Source of the DNA: CAMFLJ01 sp965279255
GTDB taxonomy: Bacteria; Actinomycetota; Acidimicrobiia; Acidimicrobiales; Acidimicrobilacustridaceae
Assembly (NCBI GenBank): GCA_965279255.1
Contig: OZ257146.1
Location: 372,001 to 436,000, forward strand
Length of the DNA stretch: 64,000 bases
Direction of reading: 5' to 3'
The position numbers and the translations under genes are program-made. Numbering within the stretch: the first letter of the stretch is position 1; every line of letters starts with the position of its first letter. The notes beneath the pieces are model-generated. The model was not told the DNA's origin and searched no databases. It saw only the letters and a program-made list of their open reading frames with translations. This document shows positions 41,867 through 53,261 of the stretch, one piece after another.

Positions 41867-42820
41867 GTGCAGGAGCACATCCGTCGCTTCCGTGCGCTCG
41901 GTAGCGAGTGCCTGGTCAGGGTCGTGGTTCCCGACGACGACCCGTCGGGCCCCGCGCTCCTCGACGGCGCGGTCGGCCTCCTCGACGAGCTCGAGGGTCG
42001 ATGGAGCCGGTTCCGGCCCGACAGCGAGCTGACGGCGCTGAACACCCATGCCGGCTCGCCCGTCTTCACCAGCGCCGACACCGCCACCATCGTCGCCATG
42101 GCCGTCGAGGCGTGGCGGGTGACCGACGGGCTGTTCGACCCGACCGTGCACGACGCCCTCGTGGCGAGCGGGTACGACCGCACCTTCGACGACATCGGTG
42201 CGACCGACGCACCGAACCCAACCGCGGCGGCGCCCGTCCCGGTTCCCGGCCCCGCCGACATCGAGGTCGACGAGCGCATCGGGCTGGTCGTGCTGCCCCA
42301 GGGGTGCCACATCGACCTCGGCGGCATCGGCAAGGGCCGCTCGGCCGACCTCGTGATCGAGCAGCTCCTCTCGGCCGACGCCGCCGGAGCGTGCGTCGAC
42401 CTCGGCGGCGACGTGCGCGTCGGTGGCCTCACCGCCGGCGGGGGCGACGACTGGGTGATCGCCGTCGACGACCCCTTCGAACCGGGCCGCGACCTCGCCC
42501 TGCTGCGCCTCGCCGGCGGCGCCGTCACCACCAGCTCGAGGGTGAAACGCCGGTGGTCCACCGGAACGGGGCCCGCTCACCACCTCATCGACCCCACCAC
42601 CGGACGACCTGCCGAGAGCGGTCTGGCCGCGGTCACCGTGGTCGCCGGCGCCGCCGCGTGGGGCGAGGTGCACGCCAAAGCGGCGCTGATCGCCGGCCCC
42701 GACCGGGGACGCGACCTCATCGAGGGCGCGGGGATGTGCGCCCTCCTGGTCGCCGACGACGGCACGGTCACCACCGCCGGGCCCATCGACGCCTTCCTGG
42801 TAGAACCGGAGAGACCGTGA
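41867..42820 (+). CDS. apbE: FAD:protein FMN transferase
   Basis: This 317-residue ApbE would attach FMN from FAD to a Ser/Thr of a target protein. F-R-P-D-S-E-L-x-x-L-N is near residue 49-59, D-L-G-G-I-G-K-G at 150-157, L-G-G-D at 179-182 and the H-L-I-D-P-T-T-G motif at 239-246. No signal peptide or lipobox is present, although many ApbE proteins are exported. It lies between two exported or membrane genes and the ferric-reductase-like gene, whose start overlaps its stop (GTGA). Confidence 0.92.
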   Translation: MQEHIRRFRALGSECLVRVVVPDDDPSGPALLDGAVGLLDELEGRWSRFRPDSELTALNTHAGSPVFTSADTATIVAMAVEAWRVTDGLFDPTVHDALVASGYDRTFDDIGATDAPNPTAAAPVPVPGPADIEVDERIGLVVLPQGCHIDLGGIGKGRSADLVIEQLLSADAAGACVDLGGDVRVGGLTAGGGDDWVIAVDDPFEPGRDLALLRLAGGAVTTSSRVKRRWSTGTGPAHHLIDPTTGRPAESGLAAVTVVAGAAAWGEVHAKAALIAGPDRGRDLIEGAGMCALLVADDGTVTTAGPIDAFLVEPERP

Positions 42821-43515
42821 TCCTCGCCACCACCCTCGTGCTCGGGGCCACCAAGGTCTGGTGGTACGTCGCCCGTTCGGCGGGCATCGTGGCCTGGGGC
42901 CTCTCGGCCCTCGCCGTGCTCTGGGGCCTCGCCCTCGCCACCCGCGCCCTCGGGCGGAAGCCGCCGGCCCCGTGGCTGCTCGACGTCCATCGCTTCCTCG
43001 GCGCCCTCACGGTCACGTTCGTCGTCGTCCACCTGGTGGGGCTGGCCTACGACCCCTGGGCGTCGTTCGGCCTCGACGAGTTGCTCGTCCCCATGGCGTC
43101 GTCGTGGAAGCCGGTCGCGGTGGCCTGGGGCATCGTGGCCTTCTACCTGTTGCTCGCCATCGAGGGGACCTCCCTCATCCGGTCGCGCCTGCCGGTGCGG
43201 CTGTGGCGGGGTGTCCACCTCACGAGCTACGCGATGTACGCGATGGCGACGGTCCACCTGCTGCTCTCCGGCACCGACCGCTACAACCCGGTGCTGCGGA
43301 CGGCCATCGTGGTGAGCATCGGGGCGGTGGTGTTCTTCACCATGTACCGCCTGATCGGCCCCGGGCGGGCGGCGAGCGTGAAGTCCCGGGCGGCGTCCGC
43401 TGGCGGCGCCGGTGGGGGCCGTGGCACCGGCTCGTCGCGGATCCCTGCGGCGGCCCGCCAGGCCCGGCCCGACGCGGAGCCTGCGGCGCCTCCTGACGCG
43501 CCCTCTGATCACTGA
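42817..43515 (+). CDS. ferric reductase-like transmembrane protein (diheme b)
   Basis: This 232-residue protein has about six hydrophobic helices and two histidine pairs, His58/His72 and His134/His147. They are spaced 14 and 13 residues apart in adjacent helices, as expected for two b-type hemes in the ferric reductase/YedZ-like fold. No cytoplasmic FAD/NAD domain is fused. The C-terminal 50 residues are a disordered Ala/Arg/Pro tail. With ApbE it fits a transmembrane electron pathway that feeds a flavinylated extracytoplasmic partner. Confidence 0.88.
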   Translation: MILATTLVLGATKVWWYVARSAGIVAWGLSALAVLWGLALATRALGRKPPAPWLLDVHRFLGALTVTFVVVHLVGLAYDPWASFGLDELLVPMASSWKPVAVAWGIVAFYLLLAIEGTSLIRSRLPVRLWRGVHLTSYAMYAMATVHLLLSGTDRYNPVLRTAIVVSIGAVVFFTMYRLIGPGRAASVKSRAASAGGAGGGRGTGSSRIPAAARQARPDAEPAAPPDAPSDH

Positions 43516-43550
43516 CGGCCCTCGCGTCGAGCAGACAGAATGAGGATCCC

Positions 43551-44333
43551 ATGTTCCACCACGTGATCGTCCCGTTCGACGGATCCCTCGAGGCCCGCGC
43601 CGTGTTCGCTCCCGCCGCTGACCTGGCCTGGCGCTGCGGGGCGAAGGTCGTGATCGTGAGCACGAGCGCGATCGACGACGACGCCGTGCAGTACCTGCTG
43701 AAGTCCCAGGCGATCGCCAAGAGCGGCGCCGACGTCAGCTTCTGGGTCGATGCCCATGCCGAGCTCGGGGATGCCGTGCTGGAGGCCACCCGCTTCCGCT
43801 CCGACCCCATCGTCTGCATGGCCTCGAGGTACCGCAGCACAGGACTTGTCCGGAAGAAGCAGACGGCGTCGACGATCCCCGAGGCCGTGCTGCGCCACTC
43901 GTCGGTGCCGCTCCTGATCATCGGTCCCGAGACCGACCTGTCCCGCGGCCTCGCCCTGGCCGAGCTGATCATGCCGATCGACGACACCGCCGAGTCGGTC
44001 CGGGCCGCACGCCTCGCCGCCGACGTGGCGGCGTCGATGCGACTGGGGGTCCGGTTCCTCTTCATGGTCCCGCCCGGTGGCGACGCCGTGGTGCCCGACG
44101 ACGTGCGGGCGATCGTCGACGAGATCCGGGCCCAGATGCCGGCGGTCGAGCTCGAGCTCATCGAGACCGACCGCCCGGCCGCGGCACTGGTGGCCATCGC
44201 CGCCGAGGAGCGCGACGCCGTGATCCTGCTCCCGCACACCGACGCCGACGAGCACGCGGCACTGGGGCCGTTCCCGGCCGAGGTCGTCGCCACCAGCCAC
44301 CGAGCGGTGGTGCTGGCCCCACCCGGCTTCTGA
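43551..44333 (+). CDS. universal stress protein family, tandem domain
   Basis: This 260-residue protein has two UspA-like halves, the first starting I-V-P-F-D-G-S and the second M-P-I-D-D-T. The glycine-rich ATP loop (G-x2-G-x9-G) is degraded in both halves (A-S-R-Y-R-S-T-G-L-V in the first), so ATP binding is doubtful. GAGGA precedes the ATG. It follows the ferric-reductase-like gene by 35 bases and could be part of that operon. Confidence 0.85.
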   Translation: MFHHVIVPFDGSLEARAVFAPAADLAWRCGAKVVIVSTSAIDDDAVQYLLKSQAIAKSGADVSFWVDAHAELGDAVLEATRFRSDPIVCMASRYRSTGLVRKKQTASTIPEAVLRHSSVPLLIIGPETDLSRGLALAELIMPIDDTAESVRAARLAADVAASMRLGVRFLFMVPPGGDAVVPDDVRAIVDEIRAQMPAVELELIETDRPAAALVAIAAEERDAVILLPHTDADEHAALGPFPAEVVATSHRAVVLAPPGF

Positions 44334-44423
44334 CGAGCAGCTCGCCGGAGGGCGGGCACGGTAACGTCGGACCGCTCCGGCCACCGGACCGGGGCGCCTC
44401 CACCGAGTGGAAGGGCTGGTGCC

Positions 44424-45089
44424 GTGACCGACGTCGCTGCCGACAGCGTGATCCGCGTGCTCATCGTCGATGATCACCAGATGATGGCCGAGGGCATCCA
44501 GGCCGCCTTGGAGGGCGAAGCCGACATCGAGGTCGTGGGGGTGGCGGGCACCGCCGCCGACGCCGTGACCACGGCCATCGCCACGACACCCGACGTGGTG
44601 CTCATGGACTTCCGCCTCCCCGACCGTGACGGCAGCCAGGCCACCCTCGACGTGCGGGCCGCCGTCCCGGGCGTCGCCGTCGTGATGCTCACCGGCTTCG
44701 GCGACGACGCCACCCTCACCCGCGCCATCGACGCCGGCTGCTCGGGCTTCGTGCACAAGTCCGCCGACATCGAGACCGTCGTCGACGCCGTGCGCCGGGC
44801 CCGGGCCGGTGAGCCCGTCTTCTCCGCCGAGGATCTCTCCAAGCTCGTGCGCCACCTCCGCGGCGACACCACGCCCGTCGGCGCCGACCTCACGAGCCGC
44901 GAGCTCGAGGTGCTGCAGCTCCTCGCCGAGGGGGTCACCACCGACGCCCTCGCCGAACGGCTCTTCATCTCCAAGCACACCGCCCGGAGCCACGTGCGCA
45001 ACATCCTCGCCAAGCTCGGTGCCCACTCCAAGCTCGAGGCGGTGGCGATCGCCGCCCGGGCCGGCATCGTCACCCTCGACGCCTCGTAG
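44424..45089 (+). CDS. NarL/LuxR family response regulator
   Basis: This 221-residue regulator has a receiver domain (D-D-H near 17-19, phospho-Asp in L-M-D-F-R-L-P near 62, K-S near 112) and a LuxR helix-turn-helix (L-T-S-R-E-L-E-V-L-Q-L-L-A-E-G near 155; F-I-S-K-H-T-A-R-S-H-V near 180). It is tail-to-tail with the NarX-type kinase, 11 bases between stops, which makes the kinase its likely partner. GTG start with GGAAGGG upstream. Confidence 0.92.
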   Translation: MTDVAADSVIRVLIVDDHQMMAEGIQAALEGEADIEVVGVAGTAADAVTTAIATTPDVVLMDFRLPDRDGSQATLDVRAAVPGVAVVMLTGFGDDATLTRAIDAGCSGFVHKSADIETVVDAVRRARAGEPVFSAEDLSKLVRHLRGDTTPVGADLTSRELEVLQLLAEGVTTDALAERLFISKHTARSHVRNILAKLGAHSKLEAVAIAARAGIVTLDAS

Positions 45090-45100
45090 AGCTCGACCCG

Positions 45101-46915
45101 TCAGATCGCCCCTGCGGGGCCGTCCGGGTCAGAGGGTGCGGTCGCGTCGCGGCCGTCACGGCCCTCCGGTCGGAACGGGATGTCGGCCCGCACGGTCGTG
45201 CCCGTGCCGTCCCCCGACGTGATGGTGACCTCACCGCCGACGGCCTGGGCCCGGTCACGCATGACCTGGAGCCCGATGTGGCCGGGGCGAGCCTCGGCCC
45301 CCACTCGGGTCACGTCGAACCCGTGGCCGTCGTCGCTCACCTCCATGGTCACCACCGTGCCGGTCGTGGCGAACCGGATGTCGACCCGGCGGGCACCGGC
45401 GTGCTGACGGATGTTGGCGAGGGCCTGCAGGGCGATCCGGTAGAGCAGGATCCGGGCCTGGTCCGGCACGTCGGGCCCGAGCTCACCGGTGACCGACCAG
45501 CCGTCGAGCTCGTCGCCGAGCCTGACCTCCAGGGTCTCCCGGAGGGTGGCGGCGAGGCCGATGCGATCGAACTCGGGCGGGCGGAGGTCGAAGAGCAGGC
45601 CGCGCAGCTGGGCGGCGGTGGCGTCGAGCATCTCGCGTGCCCGGTCGAGCTCGGCCTGCTGGCGCTCGTCGGCCCCACGGCGCAGCAGCTGGATGCGGAT
45701 GCCGACGGCGCTGAGCGTCTGGAGCACCTCGTCGTGGATGCCGGCGGCGATGGTCTGGCGCTCGGCCTCACTGGCCTCCTCGAGCTGGTCGAGGAGCCGC
45801 TGCTGGTTCTCGAGGCGGTGCTGGATCTCGTCGGCCATGGCGTCGAACGAGGTGCCCAGCTCGGCGATCTCGGCCGGTCCGCCGACGTCACCGGCCCGCC
45901 GGGTCACGTCGCCGGCCCGGAACCCGGCCATGGCGGCCCTCAGGCGTTCGATCGGGGCCACCACGGTCGAACGCCCGGCCAAGAGGGCGATCAGCCCCAC
46001 CCCGATGCCGAGGACGACGATGATGCCGAACGACCACACCAGACGCCGGTTGGCGTCGGCGTAGGCCGCGCCGCGGGTGATCCCGGCCATCAGGTAGAGC
46101 GTCTCGCCGCCCTTCTCGATCCGCTGGTAGCTGTAGAGGCGCACGGTGCCGTCGACGCCGCGGCCCTCGAGGTTCCCCTTCTCGGTCCCCTCGATGCGGG
46201 GGAAGAGAGGGGCCTCGTCCATGAAGTACTCGTCGATGTCCTCGCTCCGGGCCAGCACCCTCCCCTCGGCGTCGAGCACCTGGATGACGGACTCCGGCGG
46301 GAGCGTGAGCTGGCTCGTGAAGTCGATGAGCTGCGTCAGGTCGAGGGAGGCGGCGAGCACGCCGGGGCGCACGACGGTGCCGGCGGGGACCTCGTCGCCC
46401 TCGACCGGCACTTCCTTCGGGTGGGAGACGACCATGACCGTCACGCCAGTCGTCAGCCCTGGGGCGGGGGCGGTGAGGGCGACATCCTCGAACTCGGGGT
46501 CCATCGCCCTGAGGAACCACACCTGGTCCGAGACGTTGGCCTGGCGGGGCTCCCGGAGGGCGGTGCACGCCACGGTGCCGTCGGCCTCGACCGAGTAGAG
46601 GTTCCGGTACTGGCCTCCTTGCACCAGGCCGGCCGTGAGGTCCGACGTGCACTGGTCACCCGACGCGTTGGTGGTGCGGCCGATGACCGTGAGGAGGAGG
46701 TCGGTCTGATCGACCAGGGCGTCGATCACGCCGTGGCCGGTGGTCACGATCGCGTCGGTGCGGGCGTAGGAGTCGTCGGCCGAGGTCTGCCGGTCGTAGA
46801 CGGCGTTGATGATCGAGAGGATGGCCAGCGGCACCGTGACGAGCAGCACGAGCGCGACGAGGCGGGTGCCGAGGCGGCTCCGCCGGCGGGTCGCGGGCTC
46901 CGTGCGCTTCGCCAC
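45101..46915 (-). CDS. NarX-type sensor histidine kinase (HisKA_3)
   Basis: This 604-residue kinase has a membrane helix at about 18-40 and an extracytoplasmic Cache-like sensor of about 250 residues containing two cysteines (Q-C-T-S, V-A-C-T) that may form a disulfide. A second helix near 300-322 is followed by HAMP, a HisKA_3 dimerisation domain with the phospho-His in A-A-G-I-H-D-E-V-L-Q, and HATPase_c (V-S-D-D-G-H-G-F). AGGAGGT four bases before the GTG at 46915 is an excellent ribosome site and fixes the start. Partner: the LuxR-type regulator downstream on the other strand. Confidence 0.92.
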   Translation of the reverse strand: MAKRTEPATRRRSRLGTRLVALVLLVTVPLAILSIINAVYDRQTSADDSYARTDAIVTTGHGVIDALVDQTDLLLTVIGRTTNASGDQCTSDLTAGLVQGGQYRNLYSVEADGTVACTALREPRQANVSDQVWFLRAMDPEFEDVALTAPAPGLTTGVTVMVVSHPKEVPVEGDEVPAGTVVRPGVLAASLDLTQLIDFTSQLTLPPESVIQVLDAEGRVLARSEDIDEYFMDEAPLFPRIEGTEKGNLEGRGVDGTVRLYSYQRIEKGGETLYLMAGITRGAAYADANRRLVWSFGIIVVLGIGVGLIALLAGRSTVVAPIERLRAAMAGFRAGDVTRRAGDVGGPAEIAELGTSFDAMADEIQHRLENQQRLLDQLEEASEAERQTIAAGIHDEVLQTLSAVGIRIQLLRRGADERQQAELDRAREMLDATAAQLRGLLFDLRPPEFDRIGLAATLRETLEVRLGDELDGWSVTGELGPDVPDQARILLYRIALQALANIRQHAGARRVDIRFATTGTVVTMEVSDDGHGFDVTRVGAEARPGHIGLQVMRDRAQAVGGEVTITSGDGTGTTVRADIPFRPEGRDGRDATAPSDPDGPAGAI

Positions 46916-46998
46916 ACGACCTCCTCTCACCTCGCCCCTCGCAGAGGCGCTCGACGTGGCCGGAGGCGCGCCGCGCGTCCGGGTCCCCGCCTCTCGGG

Positions 46999-48296
46999 TC
47001 AGTCTGGCACCGGGCGCTCGAGCGGGGCGCCACCGATGTGGGCGAGGCGGTCGGGGTCGAACGGGAGAGGGGAGGGCTCGCCCAGGAACATGCCCTGACC
47101 GTGACAGACGCCGATCCGACGGAGCGCCTCGAGCTCGGGGGCGGTGGCGATGCCCTCGGCGACGAGCGTGGCCCCGATCTCCTGGGCGAAGGTCACCAGC
47201 GCGGTGGTGAGCGCCCGTCGCACCGGGTCGTCGGCCAGGCCCTCGATGAAGGTGCGGTCGAGCTTGATGATGTCGGGCTGGAGCCGGAGGATCTGCTGCA
47301 GGCTGGCGAACCCGGCCCCGGCGTCGTCGACCGCCAGGCGGATGCCCCGCTCCCGCAGCCGGGCCACGGGGGCGGTCAGCTGGTCGTAGTCCTCGATCTT
47401 CTCGTGCTCGGTCAGCTCGATGATGATGCGCGAGCCGGGCAGGCCGTCGAGCGCCGTGAGCAGGGCGGGGGAGCGCAGCGTCTCCGACGACAGGTTCACC
47501 GACAGGAACGCGTCCGGCGGGAGCGACGGCAGGCCTTCCGCGGCCCGGCGCAGCGCCGCCAGCTCGAGCTGGATGCCGAGGCCCACCTCGGCGGCCTCGA
47601 TGAACCACTGGGCCGGGCTGCGCTGGGGCTCGGTGCCGAACCGGGACAGCGCCTCGGCGCCGAGGACCTGACCGGTGTTCAGGTCGAGGATGGGCTGGTA
47701 GACGATCTGCAGGCCGATGCCGGACTCGGGCGTCGGCCCGTTGCGGTCGCTCGCCAGCACGGCCTCGATGCGCCGGCCGGCCGACCGGCGGCGCTCGGCC
47801 CGGGCCTGGTCGGTGGCCTGCTGCTCGCGCATCCGGGCCTCGAGGATGGCCTTGTCCCGGTGCAGCTGGGTGTGCAGGGCGCGGGTCTCGAGCAGGTTGT
47901 TGATGCGCAGCAGCAGCTCGGTGTAGCGGAACGGCTTGGTGAGGAAGTCACGGGCGCCGACGGCGAGGGCGCGCTCTCGTGTCGACTCGGTGATGTCGGC
48001 GGTGAGCACCAGGATCGGCACATAGCTGTCGGGCGCGACGAGCGGTTCGATCTGGGCCATCACCTCGAAGCCGTCCGGGGTCGGCATGTGGAGGTCGAGC
48101 ACGAGCAGGTCGGGCTCGAACGACACGAACCGCTCCACGGCCAGGCTGGAGTCGTTGATGGTCTGCAGGTTGGTGTAGCCGGCGCGCTCGAGCATGCGCC
48201 GGAGGACCATGAGGTTGGCGTCCTCGTCGTCGACGATGAGGATCCGGGCGTGCTCCGTGGAGACGCCCGACGCCGGTGCGGCGCTGGTTGAGATGG

Positions 48297-48300
<4 letters not shown>
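46999..48300 (-). CDS. response regulator with EAL (c-di-GMP phosphodiesterase) domain
   Basis: This 433-residue protein has a receiver domain at about 18-135 (D-D-E, phospho-Asp in L-V-L-D-L-H-M-P, K-P-F), a coiled linker, and an EAL domain at about 185-425. The catalytic set is present: E-A-L in G-A-E-A-L-S-R-F, N in S-V-N-L-S, E in I-E-L-T-E, D-D-A-G-A-G, K in I-K-L-D-R, E in V-A-E-G and Q-G-M-F. It should therefore hydrolyse cyclic di-GMP when phosphorylated. The ATG overlaps the stop of the PAS kinase gene (ATGA). Confidence 0.92.
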
Positions 48301-50666
<2,366 letters not shown>

Positions 50667-50792
50667 GGCGCGCCTCCGTTGTCGAGCCTGAGGGTGGTAT
50701 CGGCACGCGGAGGGGTGGTTCCGAAGCGGAACTTGGGTTCAGATGTACTAATTGAGCCGGACGGCCCACCCGGGCCGGGTGCGGCCCCGAGA

Positions 50793-51506
50793 TCAGGTCG
50801 GCGGCAGGTCGACGGTGAAGGTGGCCACGTCGGCCGCCAGCTCGTGGCGCAGCTTCGCGGCCAGATCGCCACGGCAGTTGATGCGGGTGGTGGCGAAGCC
50901 CTCGGGGTGCAGGCGCTCGGCCAGCTCGGCGGCCTCGGCGATGGCGGCGGGGACGGTGTCCTCCGCCGGCACCACGCGGTCGAGGAAGCCGGCCACCACC
51001 GCGCTCTCGGGGTCGTAGACCGTGGCGTGGTTGATCGCCCGGGTGAAGGCCGCCTTGGTGAGGCGGTCGCGGCCGAGGTCGACGGCGAACCGGGGCACCG
51101 GCATGCCGATGGCGACCTCGTTGAGCCCGATCTTGAACGAGCCCTCGGCGCCGATGCGGATGTCGGAGCAGAACAGCAGGATGCCGCCCATGGCCAGTGC
51201 GTGGCCGGTGCAGGCGATCACGACGGGCTTGGGGAACTCGAAGATCTCGAGGCCGAGCTCGGCGCCGGCGGTGAGCAGGTGGCGCGCGGCCTCGTTGCTC
51301 GAGGTCATGGTGGCCAGGTCGAAGCCGGCGGAGAACCGGCCCGGCCGACCGGCGAGCACCACGGCGCCCGCTTCCTCACGGGCTCGCCCGAGGGCGTCGT
51401 GCACGGCGGCGGCGATGTCGTGGGAGATGGCGTTGGCCTTGCCGTCGTCGATCGTGACGACGGCGACGCGGTCCTGGAGCTCGTAGGTGACGGCGGTCTC
51501 GGTCAT
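50793..51506 (-). CDS. enoyl-CoA hydratase/isomerase family protein
   Basis: This 237-residue crotonase-fold protein has F-S-A-G-F-D-L near residue 60 (oxyanion loop) and A-C-T-G-H-A-L-A-M-G-G near 100. The usual Glu of hydratases in the second loop is not obvious (N-E-V-A-I-G-M-P), so it may be an isomerase or other crotonase. The ATG at 51506 is supported by a -10 element eight bases upstream. Confidence 0.87.
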   Translation of the reverse strand: MTETAVTYELQDRVAVVTIDDGKANAISHDIAAAVHDALGRAREEAGAVVLAGRPGRFSAGFDLATMTSSNEAARHLLTAGAELGLEIFEFPKPVVIACTGHALAMGGILLFCSDIRIGAEGSFKIGLNEVAIGMPVPRFAVDLGRDRLTKAAFTRAINHATVYDPESAVVAGFLDRVVPAEDTVPAAIAEAAELAERLHPEGFATTRINCRGDLAAKLRHELAADVATFTVDLPPT

Positions 51507-51514
51507 GGCCCGAG

Positions 51515-51520
51515 ACGCTA
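51515..51520 (-). promoter_or_regulatory. -10 element of the enoyl-CoA hydratase gene
   Basis: TAGCGT (minus strand) ends eight bases before the ATG at 51506 and lies in the 30-base gap after the DUF6159-like gene. Confidence 0.5.
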
Positions 51521-51536
51521 CCGGCCGGCGGACCAC

Positions 51537-52391
51537 TCAGTTGAAGCGGCCGGTGATGCCCTTCTTGGGGCCGAAGGCGCCCTGGAGCGTCTCCTGCGAG
51601 AAGCCCTCGCCGGCGGGCAGGCCGACGGCGAAGCGGTAGAGCGCCGTGCGGTAGATGGCGCCGAGGGCGGCCATCACGGTGCCCACGATCACGACCCAGA
51701 GGATGCCGGCGACGATGGCCAGGGGCGGCGACACGATCCACAGCAGCCCGGCCACGATCAGGCCCGGGAGCATCGCCACGAAGCCGATGGCACCGAGGCC
51801 GAGCTGGGCGATGACGTTCTCGCCCCAGGTCTGCTTGAGCAGGTGAGCGGAGCGCTTGATCGCCTCGATGGGCCCGGCCCCCTCGACGACGATGATCGGG
51901 ACGGTCAGCCACGTGATGATGTTCCAGGCCGCCCCGGCGAGGCCGCTGGCGATGACGCCGAGGATGCCGGCTCGCTCGCGGATCGCCTGCAGCACCATCC
52001 CGACGGTGGCGTTGATCGCCGCCCAGCCGAGCAGTGAGCCGGCGCGGGTGCCGGCCTTGGCGAAGGCGCTGCCGAACGTGGGGTCGCCGCCTTCGAGGCG
52101 TTCGTTGGCGCCGGCGATCAGCACGGCGGTGAAGAACTGGGCGACGAACCCGATGATGAGGAGGCCGACGATGCCGATCGCCCAGGTCGCCGGGGTGGCG
52201 TTCCAGATGGTCGAGCCCGTGGTCGGGTCGGTCGCGGTCGTCACCGTGGCGTAGGCGCCGCCACCGAAGACGAGCACGAGCAGGCCACAGGAGATCGAGG
52301 ACACGAGGGGGATGACGGCCAGGACCTTGTCCTTGTTCAGGACCTCGAGGCTGGACTTGGCCAGGTCGACGCTGTTCGAGAACTTGCTCAT
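51537..52391 (-). CDS. integral membrane protein (DUF6159-like)
   Basis: This 284-residue protein has about six membrane helices, with strong blocks near residues 25-50, 70-95, 120-150 and 195-245. The segment P-I-I-V-V-E-G-A-G-P-I-E-A-I-K-R-S near residue 170 recalls DUF6159/glycerophosphoryl-phosphodiesterase-type membrane domains. It starts 16 bases after the acetolactate decarboxylase stop and is probably cotranscribed. Function unknown. Confidence 0.75.
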   Translation of the reverse strand: MSKFSNSVDLAKSSLEVLNKDKVLAVIPLVSSISCGLLVLVFGGGAYATVTTATDPTTGSTIWNATPATWAIGIVGLLIIGFVAQFFTAVLIAGANERLEGGDPTFGSAFAKAGTRAGSLLGWAAINATVGMVLQAIRERAGILGVIASGLAGAAWNIITWLTVPIIVVEGAGPIEAIKRSAHLLKQTWGENVIAQLGLGAIGFVAMLPGLIVAGLLWIVSPPLAIVAGILWVVIVGTVMAALGAIYRTALYRFAVGLPAGEGFSQETLQGAFGPKKGITGRFN

Positions 52392-52407
52392 AGTGCGTAC
52401 CTCATCG

Positions 52408-53181
52408 TCAGATCCCGTCGGGTCCTTGAACGGACTGGTCCGTGCGGCCCACCGCGTCGTGCACCTCGGCCGGCACCTCGAGGTGCATGCTCCGGCACCG
52501 CGACAGGGTCACCTGGGTGGTGCCCGCGGTGTAGTCGTAGACGTGGCCACCGGTCGCGTGGTCGTCGCTGAGCATGTGGAAGTGGAAGCCGGGCACGTCG
52601 AGCTCCGAGGCCCAGTCGGGGAAGCAGAACCCCACGAGCGTGGCGTCGAGGGTGCCGTGGAGCAGGACCTCGTCGGTGAGCAGCACCTCGGCGAACGGGC
52701 GGTACGGCGGGGTCTGGCGGGCCACGCTCCGGAAGGTCACGTCGGTGAAGCGAGACGTGGCCACGACGGCCCAGCACGCGTCCGGGTCCGGCAGGCGGCG
52801 GTGGAGCTCGGCCTCGAACTCGGCTCGGGGGAGCGGCCCGTCGACGGTGGAGGTGACCGGGTCGTCGAGCTCGGTGAGCACGGCGAACGGCACGAGTGCG
52901 TCGTCCGGCGGCACGCGGGCCACGCCGTCGGTGCCGATGTTCCAGAACTCGCCGTCGAGCACCACCACCTCGCCGTCGAGGCCCTGCAGGGTGCCGATGC
53001 CGAACGAGCCCCGGCCGCGCAGGTCGCCGACGGTGACCTCGCCGTCGTAGCGGCCCTCCATCAGCGTGCTGATGGTGTGCACCTGCACGATGTCGCCCCG
53101 GGTGTGGCGCAGCCCGCCGAGCTGGTCGGGATGGATGCGATCGACGAGCAGGGAGTGGGCGAGGGCCGGATCGAGGGTCAC
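52408..53181 (-). CDS. budA: alpha-acetolactate decarboxylase
   Basis: This 257-residue enzyme would decarboxylate acetolactate to acetoin. L-M-E-G-R-Y-D-G is near residue 40. The zinc-binding G-F-H-F-H-M-L-S-D-D-H near 195-205 and G-G-H-V form the family signature. No acetolactate synthase or butanediol dehydrogenase gene is next to it, so it may act in acetoin overflow or in balancing branched-chain amino acid intermediates. GTG start with a leaderless -10 element. The symbol alsD is used in other organisms. Confidence 0.92.
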   Translation of the reverse strand: MTLDPALAHSLLVDRIHPDQLGGLRHTRGDIVQVHTISTLMEGRYDGEVTVGDLRGRGSFGIGTLQGLDGEVVVLDGEFWNIGTDGVARVPPDDALVPFAVLTELDDPVTSTVDGPLPRAEFEAELHRRLPDPDACWAVVATSRFTDVTFRSVARQTPPYRPFAEVLLTDEVLLHGTLDATLVGFCFPDWASELDVPGFHFHMLSDDHATGGHVYDYTAGTTQVTLSRCRSMHLEVPAEVHDAVGRTDQSVQGPDGI

Positions 53182-53189
53182 CGCGCCGG

Positions 53190-53195
53190 AGCGTA
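53190..53195 (-). promoter_or_regulatory. -10 element of the acetolactate decarboxylase gene
   Basis: TACGCT on the minus strand ends eight bases before the GTG at 53181. Confidence 0.5.
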
Positions 53196-53247
53196 GGGCG
53201 GCGGTCGGCGGATCGGGGGAGTGGGGGCCCGATGGGACCGACGGGGG

Positions 53248-53253
53248 TAGCGT
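53248..53253 (+). promoter_or_regulatory. -10 element of the alpha/beta hydrolase gene
   Basis: TAGCGT ends eight bases before the GTG at 53262 and decides that start over the ATG at 53232, which lies upstream of the element. Confidence 0.55.
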
Positions 53254-53261
53254 CGCCGCCC

